From an uncultured Oscillospiraceae bacterium (GTDB taxonomy: Bacteria; Bacillota; Clostridia; Oscillospirales; Oscillospiraceae), in the NCBI GenBank assembly GCA_910584835.1, contig CAJUEG010000044.1, forward strand, positions 1-20,885: 20,885 bases of DNA, given 5' to 3'. Of this stretch, positions 1 through 7,605 are shown piece by piece. Within the stretch, counting starts at the first letter, position 1; every line of letters starts with the position of its first letter. The notes below the pieces were generated by a model, which saw nothing but the letters and a program-made list of their open reading frames with translations, ran no database searches and had not been told where the DNA came from. A program made the position numbers and the translations under genes.

Positions 1-2
1 AT

Positions 3-53
3 GCAGGCGGGGCCGCCAGGGCAATCCAGACGTTCGATTTTTCTGCTGGATAA
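3..53 (+). CDS. Possible C-terminal end of an upstream gene (partial)
   Basis: Reading frame 3 is open from the window edge to a TAA at 51-53. It gives a 16-residue tail ending in FDFSAG, just before a set of hairpins. The position, a gene end followed by stem-loops and then a new operon, is what one expects of the last codons of an upstream gene. The fragment is too short to identify and other frames are also open here, so this is a weak call. Confidence 0.25.
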   Translation, partial: AGGAARAIQTFDFSAG

Positions 54-54
54 A

Positions 55-99
55 GCGGTGCTATCACCGCCTCTCACACCGGCCCGCAATGCGGGCCGG
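55..99. terminator. Pair of stem-loops after the upstream gene
   Basis: Two adjacent perfect inverted repeats are visible. The first is GCGGTG (55-60) with CACCGC (65-70) and a four-base loop. The second is CCGGCCCGCA (79-88) with TGCGGGCCGG (90-99), followed by GTTTCGGCTTT. The second is very GC-rich and may end transcription of the upstream gene, although the T-run is interrupted. It could also be a protein-binding site of the mobile element. Confidence 0.4.
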
Positions 100-175
100 G
101 TTTCGGCTTTACGGGGAGGTTCAACGACTTTGCGTCACTTTTTCTCCGATATCCGATGCCATCGCTTTTTAGGCA

Positions 176-256
176 GTGCAATCAAACCTGCTATCAACAG
201 AACAAAAACTGCGGTGGTTGCCGCAGTTTTTGAGTTTCAGAAGTGCTATCAAACCT
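176..256. repeat. 13/14-bp direct repeat flanking a hairpin
   Basis: GTGCAATCAAACCT at 176-189 recurs as GTGCTATCAAACCT at 243-256, one difference in 14. The copies sit either side of the perfect hairpin at 204-231 and immediately upstream of the relaxosome gene. A repeat-hairpin-repeat layout suggests a binding site for a regulator or relaxosome protein. That function is inferred. Confidence 0.45.
204..231. terminator. Bidirectional hairpin terminator
   Basis: AAAAACTGCGG (204-214) and CCGCAGTTTTT (221-231) are perfect 11-base complements around a six-base loop. The A-run on one side and T-run on the other make it a candidate intrinsic terminator on both strands. It lies 57 bases before the start of the first mobilization gene. 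Confidence 0.6.
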
Positions 257-287
257 ATTTTGACCGATATTTTGGAGGTGTTTATAG

Positions 288-692
288 ATGACAGAAGAAA
301 AAGTAAAGTTCCTGATGCGGATCGACCCGGATACCGACAGGAAAATCAAGGCGGCTATGCCGTGCGCCAACTGCCGGAGCCAGAACGAGTTCATGGAAAG
401 CGCGGTGCGTTTTTACTGCGACTACCTGGCCGCTGAGGACGTGGCGGATTTTCTGCCGCCCATTTTCGTCCACGCCATGCGCGGCACCATCCAGTGCAGC
501 GAGGAGAGGATCGCCCGTCTGCTGTTCAAGCTGACGGTGGAAATCAGCATGATGATGCACGTGCTGGCAGCGGGGCTGGAGATCGACGCCAGCCAGCTGG
601 ACGCCCTGCGCTGGCAGTGCGTCCAGGAAGTGAAAAAAACCAACGGCAGTATCACGTTCAAGGACACGCTGAAAAAGCACGAGGACGAGTGA
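288..692 (+). CDS. Ribbon-helix-helix-type relaxosome accessory protein (MobC-like)
   Basis: A 134-residue protein starting at an ATG with GGAGG nine bases upstream. The N-terminus (VKFLMRIDPDTDRKIKAAM, then an NEFMESAVRFYCDYL helix) has the beta-strand/helix/helix pattern of ribbon-helix-helix DNA-binding proteins. The rest is helical. Such proteins lie directly upstream of MobP-type relaxases, bind oriT and help load the relaxase. It is the first gene of the mobilization unit, and the 121-base gap after it holds the candidate oriT. Two close cysteines (PCANCRSQ) are present without a clear metal-site pattern. The family call rests on fold pattern and position; it could equally be the operon's autoregulator. 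Confidence 0.65.
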   Translation: MTEEKVKFLMRIDPDTDRKIKAAMPCANCRSQNEFMESAVRFYCDYLAAEDVADFLPPIFVHAMRGTIQCSEERIARLLFKLTVEISMMMHVLAAGLEIDASQLDALRWQCVQEVKKTNGSITFKDTLKKHEDE

Positions 693-741
693 CCGCGCAA
701 AAAGTTTGATCGTCCGCCAGGGGGCTCCTATACCCATCAGC

Positions 742-784
742 TGAACCGAGTGTCGGTTCATGGTGGACTGCCCTGAAGGTAGTC
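742..784 (+). other. Candidate origin of transfer (tandem inverted repeats)
   Basis: TGAACCGA (742-749) and TCGGTTCA (753-760) form a perfect 8-bp inverted repeat around GTG. Five bases on, GACTGCC (766-772) and GGTAGTC (778-784) pair over 7 bp with one G-U around CTGAA. Both lie in the non-coding gap between the relaxosome accessory gene and the relaxase, the usual place for oriT in MobP-type elements. No nic site can be read directly, so the role is inferred from location and structure. Confidence 0.45.
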
Positions 785-813
785 TCTCTAAGAGTTTAGT
801 ACAGAGAAAAGAC

Positions 814-3219
814 ATGGGGGGTGAATTTACGCCGCGCGTCATTTTCAAGTGCCCGCACATCAAGGGCGGCGGTGAGAAGGCTGCCGCCCACCTGGGCAAC
901 TACGTCAAGTATGTGTCTACCCGGGAGGGTGTGGAGCGCGTTGATCCAGGCAAGGCTGCGCTCCCCGCTACGGACAAACAGGCCAAACTGGTAGAGCAGC
1001 TCCTCCGGGAATTCCCGTCCAGCAAGGGGTTGTTTGAGTATGAGGACTATCAAGCCGCGCCCACCCGGGGAAATGCCTCGGAGTTCATCACTCGCGCCAT
1101 TGAGGACAACTACGAGGCGATTGCCAAGAAGGAAAACTACGTGGACTATATCGCCAACCGCCCCCGCGTCCAGAAGCTGGGGGCGCACGGCCTATTCACC
1201 ACCGATGACGGCCCTCTGATACTGTCTCAGGTGGCGGACGAGGTGGCCCATCATCCCGGCGTGGTGTGGCTGCCCATCGTCTCCCTGCGCCGGGAGGATG
1301 CCGCACGGCTGGGGTACGACAACGCCGAACGGTGGCGCAAGCTGCTGTCCGCCCATGCCATGGATATGGCGAAGGCAATGAAGATCCCCGACGCGCAGTT
1401 CCGCTGGTACGCCGCCTTTCATGACGAGGGCCACCACCCTCACGTCCACATGGTGTGCTACAGCGCCGATGGCAAGTCCGGCTTCCTCACCAAGCAGGGT
1501 ATCGCGGACATCAAGTCCAAGCTGGCAAAAGAGATTTTTCAGCAAGACCTCTATGCCATCTACCAGCGGCAGACCCAACGGCGGGATGACCTCACCGAAG
1601 ACGCTGGAGAAGTCATGGCGCAGCTCGTCACCGAGATGCAGACTGGGACGCTGGAGAACCAGCGCATCCAGCAGCTTATGGTGGAGCTGGCCCAGCGCCT
1701 CCAGCACTGCTCCGGGAAGAAGCAGTACGGCTACCTGCCGCCAGCAGTGAAGTCACTGGTTGATGAAGTCGTGACCGAGTTGGAGAAGGATCCCCGCATC
1801 GCCGCCGCCTATGACCTGTGGTATCAGGAACGGGAGGAAGTGCTGCGGACGTACAAGGACGATCTGCCGCCGCGTGAGCCGCTCGTCCGGCAAAAGGCGT
1901 TCAAGCGAATCAAAAATATCGTCATCGAGGAAGCTGTGCGGCTGGGTGATATGCCCCTGCCCGATATCACCAATCAGGCCGAATCTGTGGATGAACCATC
2001 TGATGATGAACCTGTGGATGGGTCGTTCGATGATGTAACTGCGGACGCGACTGCCGATACTGGGGAGGCTTCTTACCACACCCGATGGACCCGCAGCTAC
2101 CGTGCCACCCGTCAGCTGATGCAGGGTGATGAGGACAGTCCACCTGATTACGCGGCGGCGTTTGATCTACTCACCCAGGAGGCCGATGCCGGGAATGCCC
2201 TGGCCATGGCCGACCTGGGCCGGATGTACGCCGAGGGCCTGGGTGGGGAACGTGATCCAGAGCTGGCGCAGGAATGGTTCGCCAAGGCGCTGGCCGCGTT
2301 TTTGGAAGCGGAAAGATCCGTGCCAGATCGCGCCACTGAATACCGCATCGGCAAGCTGTACGCCGCAGGGCTGGGCACGGAGCAGGACTACGGGGAGGCC
2401 GCCCGGTGGCTGGAAAAGTCCGCGGACGCCGGGTACAAGTACGCGCAGTACACCTTGGCCGGACTGTATCGGGACGGCAAAGGCGTGGAGCAGGACTATG
2501 CCGCGGCGCGGGAGCTGTACGCCAAGGCGGTCACCTTTCCTTATGCCGCCTACGAGCTGGGCAAGCTGTACCGGGACGGGCTGGGCTGCGAGGCCGACGA
2601 AGAACGTGCCGCCCGGTATTTCCGCCAGGCGTTCACCGGGTTTCAGATCATGGCGGGCAGATCCCCGGACGACAAGCTCCAGTACCGCATCGGCTGGATG
2701 ATCCTCTATGGGGTGGGCACGGAACAGGACGAAGCGGCGGCTCTGCCATGGCTGGAAAAGGCTGTCGAGCGCGGCAACGCGCTGGCAAAGTATCAACTGG
2801 GCAAGCTCCTGCTCCTCGGCGCCGAAACAGTGCCCAAGGACGTGGAGCGGGCGCTGGAACTGCTCACGGAGTACGCGGAGGACGGGAATCAGTTTGCCCA
2901 GTACACGCTGGGCAAGGCATATCTGCTGGGACAGGACGTTTCCCAGGATCAGGGACAGGCCGTCCACTGGCTGGGGCTGTCCGCCCAGCAGGGCAATCAG
3001 TACGCCCAATATTATCTGAACCGCGTGTACAGCTCCATTTTTTCGTCCACCGCTTCACTCCTCTACCACATGGGCCGCATCTTCCAGGAGCAGCGTCCCC
3101 AGCCTGTACTCGGGATGCGGTTGGCGGTGGACAGCAAGCTCAGACGGAAAATCCGGGAGAAGAAGATCGCCATGGGACACAAGCCGGACGATCACGAGGA
3201 ACAGGGACAGACGATGTAA
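814..3219 (+). CDS. MobP3-like relaxase with C-terminal Sel1-like repeats
   Basis: Predicted DNA-transfer relaxase that would nick oriT and pilot the strand. An ATG in frame at 760 would add 18 residues, but it overlaps the oriT-like inverted repeat and has no ribosome binding site. The start at 814 puts the conserved VIFKCPHIKGG segment at the N-terminus, as usual for the family, although its own binding site (AGAGAAAAG) is weak. An N-terminal NYVKYVSTREGVERV block supplies tyrosine candidates. The histidine motif HHPHVH (bases 1432-1449) matches the HUH metal site. From about base 2146 to 3040 there are roughly seven Sel1-like repeats (AAARWLEKSADAGYKYAQ type), which usually mediate protein contacts. 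The tail is basic (KLRRKIREKK). About 801 residues. Confidence 0.8.
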   Translation: MGGEFTPRVIFKCPHIKGGGEKAAAHLGNYVKYVSTREGVERVDPGKAALPATDKQAKLVEQLLREFPSSKGLFEYEDYQAAPTRGNASEFITRAIEDNYEAIAKKENYVDYIANRPRVQKLGAHGLFTTDDGPLILSQVADEVAHHPGVVWLPIVSLRREDAARLGYDNAERWRKLLSAHAMDMAKAMKIPDAQFRWYAAFHDEGHHPHVHMVCYSADGKSGFLTKQGIADIKSKLAKEIFQQDLYAIYQRQTQRRDDLTEDAGEVMAQLVTEMQTGTLENQRIQQLMVELAQRLQHCSGKKQYGYLPPAVKSLVDEVVTELEKDPRIAAAYDLWYQEREEVLRTYKDDLPPREPLVRQKAFKRIKNIVIEEAVRLGDMPLPDITNQAESVDEPSDDEPVDGSFDDVTADATADTGEASYHTRWTRSYRATRQLMQGDEDSPPDYAAAFDLLTQEADAGNALAMADLGRMYAEGLGGERDPELAQEWFAKALAAFLEAERSVPDRATEYRIGKLYAAGLGTEQDYGEAARWLEKSADAGYKYAQYTLAGLYRDGKGVEQDYAAARELYAKAVTFPYAAYELGKLYRDGLGCEADEERAARYFRQAFTGFQIMAGRSPDDKLQYRIGWMILYGVGTEQDEAAALPWLEKAVERGNALAKYQLGKLLLLGAETVPKDVERALELLTEYAEDGNQFAQYTLGKAYLLGQDVSQDQGQAVHWLGLSAQQGNQYAQYYLNRVYSSIFSSTASLLYHMGRIFQEQRPQPVLGMRLAVDSKLRRKIREKKIAMGHKPDDHEEQGQTM

Positions 3220-3226
3220 GGATCAC

Positions 3227-3601
3227 TCATGCCCCGCTGGCCGTGTCCGACGTGCGCAGCACCTTCTCCAGCGGTTTTCCCTTGGCCAGCTCGTCCACCA
3301 GCTTGTCCAGATAGCGGGCCTCCCGCATCAGTGGGTCAGCCACCTCCTCCACCCGGACGCCGCAGACCACGCCGCGGATCAACACCCGATCCGGGTTGGG
3401 CCTCGGCGCTTGGCGGAAGAAATCACCGTAGGTGATATCTGACGCCAGCAGGCTGTCCAGCTCCGGCTGGGTGTAGCCCGTCAGCCAGCGGGTCACGGTA
3501 TCTACCTCGGCCTTGGCGCGGCCCTTCTTCTGGGCCTTGCTTACCAGCAGGCCGTACACTTTGGGGAAGCTCATCTGGAACACCTTGTGGTCACCCATCA
3601 T
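3227..3601 (-). CDS. DUF2200 family protein
   Basis: A protein of about 123 residues on the minus strand. It carries the signature of DUF2200: an HKVFQMSFPKVYGLLVSKAQ start, WLTGYTQ, DFFRQAP, then GVVCGVRVEEVADPLMREARYLDKLVDELAKGK split across its C-terminal half. The biochemical role of the family is unknown to me. Two ATGs are adjacent (3599-3601 and 3596-3598); GGTGA lies six bases from the second, so translation may begin there. It converges on the relaxase with a seven-base gap and is divergent from the Toprim gene, so it interrupts the mobilization genes as an independent unit with its own promoter. Confidence 0.8.
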   Translation of the reverse strand: MMGDHKVFQMSFPKVYGLLVSKAQKKGRAKAEVDTVTRWLTGYTQPELDSLLASDITYGDFFRQAPRPNPDRVLIRGVVCGVRVEEVADPLMREARYLDKLVDELAKGKPLEKVLRTSDTASGA

Positions 3602-3632
3602 AAATCACCGTCCAAATATTCTGGATACAAAA

Positions 3633-3660
3633 ATTATACGGCATTTTTTCCAAAAAGCAA
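3633..3660 (-). promoter_or_regulatory. Promoter for the DUF2200 gene
   Basis: On the minus strand a perfect TATAAT (complement of 3633-3638) has TTGCTT 16 bases upstream (complement of 3655-3660). Transcription would start about 25 bases before the DUF2200 ATG. The -10 is ideal; the -35 matches only its TTG. The stretch is AT-rich, unlike the flanking genes. Confidence 0.5.
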
Positions 3661-3673
3661 GGGAGGTAAGCAA

Positions 3674-4597
3674 ATGCCCTACATCCATTTCACAGAAGCA
3701 CAAAAACTCCGGGCCAATGCGGTAGACCTGGTGGAGTTCCTCCGATTCAAAGGGGAACTGCTGATCCGCGAAGGGTCGGAGTTCCGCATGGCCAGCAACC
3801 ACAGCGTCACCATCCGGGGCAGCGAGTGGTACGACCATGCCACCGAGAAGGGCGGCGGCCCTGTGTCCTTTCTCAAGGAGTTCTACGGGATGAACTATGC
3901 GGAGGCGGTGCTGACGCTGCTCAACGAGGATGCCGGCCAGCTCTGCCCCCAGGTGAGCACCCCACGGGAAAAAGTGAAAAAGCCCTTTGAACTGCCGCCC
4001 GCCAACGAGAACAATCGGCGGGTGTTTGCCTATCTGCTCAAGCACCGCTGCCTGGACAGAGAGGTGCTCACCACCTTCGTCCGGCTGGGACTGATCTATG
4101 AGGATCAAAAATATCACAACGCAGTCTTTGTGGGGATGGATCCGGAGGGCAAAGCCCGCCACGCCCACAAGCGCAGCACCAACAGCCAGGGGAAGTCCTT
4201 CCGCATGACGGTGGAGGGCAGCGATTTCAAATACGCATTCAACTGGCCGGGTACCAGCGGGCACCTGCTGGTGTTCGAGGCGCCCATTGATATGCTGTCC
4301 TTCATCTCAAAATTTCATGACAGCAACTGGGCGGTACACAGCTATGTGGCCCTGTGCGGCACGTCCTCCCAGCCGCTGCTGGGGATGCTGGAGCGGCACC
4401 CCAATATTGAAAACGTCCTCCTGTGCCTGGACAACGATCAGGCGGGGCAGCTTGCCACGCGGCGGCTGGCAGGGGTTGTGCGGGAGCGCGGGCTGACGGT
4501 AGATGCGCGGGTACCCGTCAATAAAGATTGGAACGAGGATCTGTGCGCCAATTTTCAACAGACGGAGGAGCAGCAATTTGAACAGAAACTATCATGA
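3674..4597 (+). CDS. DUF3991/Toprim domain protein of the mobilization module
   Basis: A 307-residue protein. The ATG at 3674 is preceded by GGGAGGTAAG; an in-frame start at 3587 would run over the DUF2200 promoter and start and is rejected. The N-terminal part resembles the CHC2/DUF3991 region of primase-like proteins (VDLVEFLRFKGELLIREG, SEWYDHATEKGGGPVSFLKEF), but the zinc-binding cysteines of true DnaG are not evident. The C-terminal half has a Toprim core: an acidic residue in VFEAPIDMLSF and the DxDxxG-type motif LCLDNDQAG. Such genes sit between relaxase and coupling-protein genes in Firmicutes elements and probably act on single-stranded DNA during transfer or replication. The coupling-protein gene starts 15 bases after its stop, so the two are likely co-transcribed. 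Confidence 0.75.
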   Translation: MPYIHFTEAQKLRANAVDLVEFLRFKGELLIREGSEFRMASNHSVTIRGSEWYDHATEKGGGPVSFLKEFYGMNYAEAVLTLLNEDAGQLCPQVSTPREKVKKPFELPPANENNRRVFAYLLKHRCLDREVLTTFVRLGLIYEDQKYHNAVFVGMDPEGKARHAHKRSTNSQGKSFRMTVEGSDFKYAFNWPGTSGHLLVFEAPIDMLSFISKFHDSNWAVHSYVALCGTSSQPLLGMLERHPNIENVLLCLDNDQAGQLATRRLAGVVRERGLTVDARVPVNKDWNEDLCANFQQTEEQQFEQKLS

Positions 4598-4612
4598 AAG
4601 GCAGGGTGCGCC

Positions 4613-6466
4613 ATGCCCCAACAGTTTATCATTCTGATCGTCGCCGCCCTGGCCCTGCTGGTCATTGGCGGCGTTTCTTTTTTGTCCGGGCGGGGTTCCC
4701 TGGACAGCATCAAGTCCAAACCCGTGGGCGACGGCCAGCACGGCACCGCCCGCTGGGCCACTCCACAGGAAATCAGCAAAACCTTCGCCCGCGTCCCCTT
4801 CCAACCAGCCCAGTGGCGGCAAGGCAAGGAACTGCCCTGTGCCCAGGGGCTGGTGCTGGGCTCCCAGGGGAAGAAGGGGAAAATCACCGCCCTGGTGGAT
4901 AAAGACGACATCCACTGCCTGATGATCGGCGCGTCCGGCGTGGGCAAGACGGCCTTCTTCCTCTACCCCAACCTGGAATACGCCTGCGCCTGCGGCATGA
5001 GCTTCCTGGCCCTGGATACCAAAGGCGACCTGGCGCGAAACTATGGGGCCATCGCGCAAAACTGCTATGGCTACGCGGTGTCGGTGATCGACCTGCGCAA
5101 CCCCACCCGCTCGGACGGGTTCAACTTCCTGACGTTGGTGAACGCCTACATGGATCAGGCGGTGGCCCACCCGGACGATCTGGCCGCCCGGGCCAAGGCG
5201 GAGAAGTACGCCAAGATCCTCTCCAAAACCATCATCAGCCCGGACGGGGACAGCGGCAGCTATGGGCAGAACGCCTTTTTTTACGATTCCGCAGAGGGCC
5301 TTCTCACCGCTGTGATCTTGCTGCTGGCGGAGTTTCTGCCGCCCAGGGAGATCGACGGCCAGCCCCGGGAGCGCCGCCACATCGTGTCGGTGTTCAAGCT
5401 GGTGCAGGATTTGCTGGAGCCCTCCGGCACCAAGGGGAAAAGCTGTTTCCAGGTGCTGATGGGACGACTCCCTTCCGAACACAAAGCCCGGTGGTTCGCC
5501 GGGGCCGCGCTGAACACCTCGGAGCAGGCCATGGCGTCGGTACTGTCCACCGTGCTGTCCCGGCTGAACGCTTTCCTGGACACGGAACTGGAGCAGACCA
5601 TCTGCTTCGACAGCCCCCTGGACGCCGAGACCTTCACAAGTAAAAAATCCGCCATCTTCCTGATTCTCCCCGAGGAGGATCAGACGAAGAATTTCATGGC
5701 GGGCCTGATGATTCAGAACTTGGCGCGGGAGCTGTTCTCCGTGGCTGACGAGAACGGCGGCAAGCTGAAGAACCGGGTGGTGCTGTTTTGCGACGAGCTG
5801 GGTACCATGCCGCCTTTCGACATCCTCCCGCTGTTCAGTGCCGGGCGTTCCCGCCGTCTCACACTGGTGCCCATCATCCAGTCGCTGGCACAACTGGAGA
5901 AGAACTATGGCAAGGAGGGCTCGGAGATCATCCAGGACAATGTGCAGGACACCATCTTCGGCGGGTTTGCTCCCAACAGCCAGACCGCCGATGTGCTGTC
6001 CAAGGCCCTGGGCAGCTACACGGTACAGTCCGGCTACATCAGCCGGAGCAAGGGCGAGGACAGCCGGACGCTCCAGATGGGGGAGCGTCCTTTAATGACG
6101 CCGGACGAGCTGAAGTCCATCCCCAAGGGAGAGTTTGTAGTGATGAAAACCGGGGCGCATCCGATGAAAACCCGGCTGCGATTGTTTTTGGACTGGGGCA
6201 TCACCTTCGGGGAACCGTATCAGACCCCGGAGCATGGCCAGCGGAAGGTGTACTACGCCGGACGGCAGGAGCTGGAGGAGGCCATCAAGGCTCGGTACTG
6301 GCTGGCATCGAAAGCGGAAGAAAAAGTCCGTCCCCCGCGGGAGGGACGGACTGGGCAGAAAGATGACAGGCACCACCGGCAGGAGAAACAGGAGAGCCAG
6401 CCGCTGGCGACGATCCCTGATTCTCTCAAAAAGCAGGATGGGCCGCCGCCCGGGGAAGGAGGGTGA
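4613..6466 (+). CDS. VirD4/TraG-type type IV coupling protein
   Basis: A 617-residue membrane ATPase that would link the relaxosome to a type IV secretion channel. One N-terminal membrane helix (FIILIVAALALLVIGGVSF) is followed by HGTARWATPQEI, typical of TraG proteins. Walker A is GASGVGKT at residues 106-113 and Walker B is VVLFCDELG with D394/E395. The segment PLFSAGRSRRLTLVPIIQSLAQLEKNYG is the conserved TraG/VirD4 region. The C-terminal tail is charged and rich in K, R and Q. The start has a weak AGGCAGGGTG site and follows the Toprim stop closely. It is of normal length with no visible damage. No VirB4- or VirB6-like genes follow, so the pore must be encoded elsewhere. Confidence 0.9.
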   Translation: MPQQFIILIVAALALLVIGGVSFLSGRGSLDSIKSKPVGDGQHGTARWATPQEISKTFARVPFQPAQWRQGKELPCAQGLVLGSQGKKGKITALVDKDDIHCLMIGASGVGKTAFFLYPNLEYACACGMSFLALDTKGDLARNYGAIAQNCYGYAVSVIDLRNPTRSDGFNFLTLVNAYMDQAVAHPDDLAARAKAEKYAKILSKTIISPDGDSGSYGQNAFFYDSAEGLLTAVILLLAEFLPPREIDGQPRERRHIVSVFKLVQDLLEPSGTKGKSCFQVLMGRLPSEHKARWFAGAALNTSEQAMASVLSTVLSRLNAFLDTELEQTICFDSPLDAETFTSKKSAIFLILPEEDQTKNFMAGLMIQNLARELFSVADENGGKLKNRVVLFCDELGTMPPFDILPLFSAGRSRRLTLVPIIQSLAQLEKNYGKEGSEIIQDNVQDTIFGGFAPNSQTADVLSKALGSYTVQSGYISRSKGEDSRTLQMGERPLMTPDELKSIPKGEFVVMKTGAHPMKTRLRLFLDWGITFGEPYQTPEHGQRKVYYAGRQELEEAIKARYWLASKAEEKVRPPREGRTGQKDDRHHRQEKQESQPLATIPDSLKKQDGPPPGEGG

Positions 6467-6470
6467 TACC

Positions 6471-6728
6471 TTGGCCTACTATGAGTCCATCTACAATGAC
6501 CAGGAGTTGAGCCACCGGGCCAAGGCGGTGTACATCTACCTGAAGGATCACGCCAACAAGGAGGGCACCTGCTGGCCGGGGATCAAGACGATTGCCGCCG
6601 GGGTGAGCCTGTCCCGCTCGACCGTGAAACGGGCACTCAGCGATTTGGTAAAGGCCGGTCTGGTGGAGAAGTCCAGCCGCTGGCGGGAAAATGGGAGCTT
6701 GTCCTCCAACCTCTATCAATTGAAATAA
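6471..6728 (+). CDS. Small winged-helix DNA-binding protein, TTG start
   Basis: An 85-residue protein with a helix-turn-helix of the HTH_36 / replication-initiator type: SHRAKAVYIYLKDHANKEG, then CWPGIKTIAAGVSLSRSTVKRALSDLVKAG, then a wing ending SSNLYQLK. I chose the TTG at 6471 because AAGGAGGGTGA lies just upstream and overlaps the stop of the coupling-protein gene. Upstream ATGs in this frame lie inside that gene. The coupling suggests translational linkage. Similar short proteins follow coupling-protein genes in related elements, where they may regulate transfer or replication. It is the last recognizable transfer gene before the cargo. Confidence 0.75.
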   Translation: MAYYESIYNDQELSHRAKAVYIYLKDHANKEGTCWPGIKTIAAGVSLSRSTVKRALSDLVKAGLVEKSSRWRENGSLSSNLYQLK

Positions 6729-6781
6729 TACTATTTGCAGATTTGACGTCCTGGAATGGGCACCCGAATAACGGCACAACA

Positions 6782-6795
6782 GTGCCAAAAGGCAC
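6782..6795 (+). terminator. Weak stem-loop at the end of the transfer unit
   Basis: GTGCC (6782-6786) and GGCAC (6791-6795) pair around AAAA, followed by AGAATTTTA. The stem is short and the T-run offset, so this is a weak terminator candidate. The surrounding region 6729-6881 is AT-rich and otherwise holds only the putative promoter of the response-regulator gene. Confidence 0.25.
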
Positions 6796-6816
6796 AGAAT
6801 TTTACTCTGTTATGAT

Positions 6817-6846
6817 TTCATATGGATTTTCTCGAAAAATTATAGT
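6817..6846 (+). promoter_or_regulatory. Putative promoter of the two-component operon
   Basis: TTCATA (6817-6822) and TATAGT (6841-6846) are separated by 18 bases and lie about 36 bases before the response-regulator ATG in an AT-rich stretch. The -35 matches the sigma-A consensus at four of six positions. This is a plausible rather than a strong promoter. I could not find a convincing pair of LytTR binding repeats next to it. Confidence 0.35.
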
Positions 6847-6881
6847 AGAATAAAGCCAAAGTGGAAAAAGGAGGCGGGCCA

Positions 6882-7580
6882 ATGATCAGTGTTGCCATTG
6901 TGGAAGACGAGCGCAAAGCGGCCGACCAACTGCGGGAATGCCTGAATCGGTTTGAGACGGAGCATGACGAACACTTTGAGAGTACGCATTACACAGACGG
7001 TGAGCAGTTTCTCTCGGACTTCCGATCTCAGTTTGACATTGTTTTTATGGACATTGAAATGCCGGGCCTCAACGGGATGCGGGTGGCGCAGAAGCTCCGG
7101 GACATCGACCAAACCGTCGCGCTGGTTTTTATCACCAACCTCTCCCGCTATGCCATTAACGGCTATGAAGTGGGGGCGATGGACTATATTCTAAAGCCGC
7201 TGGAATATAATGCTTTCCTGCTGAAAATACGGAAAGTGGTGAACTACTGCTACCGCCTGGGGAACAAATGTCTCAAGCTGTCCACGACGACTGGCATGAT
7301 GAGGCTCAGCGTCAACGACCTGCTCTATGTAGAGATCTCCAGGCACGATATTATCTACCATACTGCCCATGGGATGCTGTCTGGATATGGCACCATGAAG
7401 CAAGTGGAGCAGGCCCTGGGGGAGTTCGGGTTTTATCGTTGCAACAGTTGCTACTTGGTCAATATGCGGTATGTGAAGCGCATCCAGGACTACATGGTAA
7501 TTGTGGGTGACCATGAGCTGTCCATCTCCCACCCAAGGAAAAAGGATTTCCTGCGGGCGCTGGACGAGTATTACCGTTGA
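6882..7580 (+). CDS. LytTR-family response regulator
   Basis: A 232-residue cytoplasmic regulator. The receiver domain spans about 1-120 with E8/D9, phospho-acceptor D57 in FMDIEMPGLNG, T85 and K105 (YILKPLEY). The LytTR DNA-binding domain spans about 130-230 (LSTTTGMMRLSVNDLLYVEI, then YRCNSCYLVNMRYVKRI). The ATG at 6882 is seven bases after GGAGG; a GTG at 6861 lies before that site and is rejected. The sensor kinase gene starts 25 bases downstream. The family (AgrA, VirR, ComE) activates nearby secretion or surface loci. The divergence-free position directly ahead of the glycosidase operon suggests that operon as target, which is inference. Confidence 0.88.
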   Translation: MISVAIVEDERKAADQLRECLNRFETEHDEHFESTHYTDGEQFLSDFRSQFDIVFMDIEMPGLNGMRVAQKLRDIDQTVALVFITNLSRYAINGYEVGAMDYILKPLEYNAFLLKIRKVVNYCYRLGNKCLKLSTTTGMMRLSVNDLLYVEISRHDIIYHTAHGMLSGYGTMKQVEQALGEFGFYRCNSCYLVNMRYVKRIQDYMVIVGDHELSISHPRKKDFLRALDEYYR

Positions 7581-7605
7581 ATTCTGGGACAAGGGAGGGA
7601 CGGAA

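Noticed and set aside
1..291. Open frame 1-291, with a possible TTG start at 130 behind GGGGAGG and an ATGA overlap with the next gene
   Set aside because: It runs through three hairpins and a direct repeat, has no recognizable protein pattern, and the sequence is better explained as a terminator and regulatory leader.
2406..3314. Plus-strand open frame of 302 codons in another frame of the relaxase gene
   Set aside because: Arg/Gly-rich translation from a frame overlapping the Sel1 repeats, with no motif.
4592..5893. Long minus-strand open frame (433 codons)
   Set aside because: Opposite to the coupling-protein gene with its Walker motifs; no family pattern or ribosome binding site of its own.
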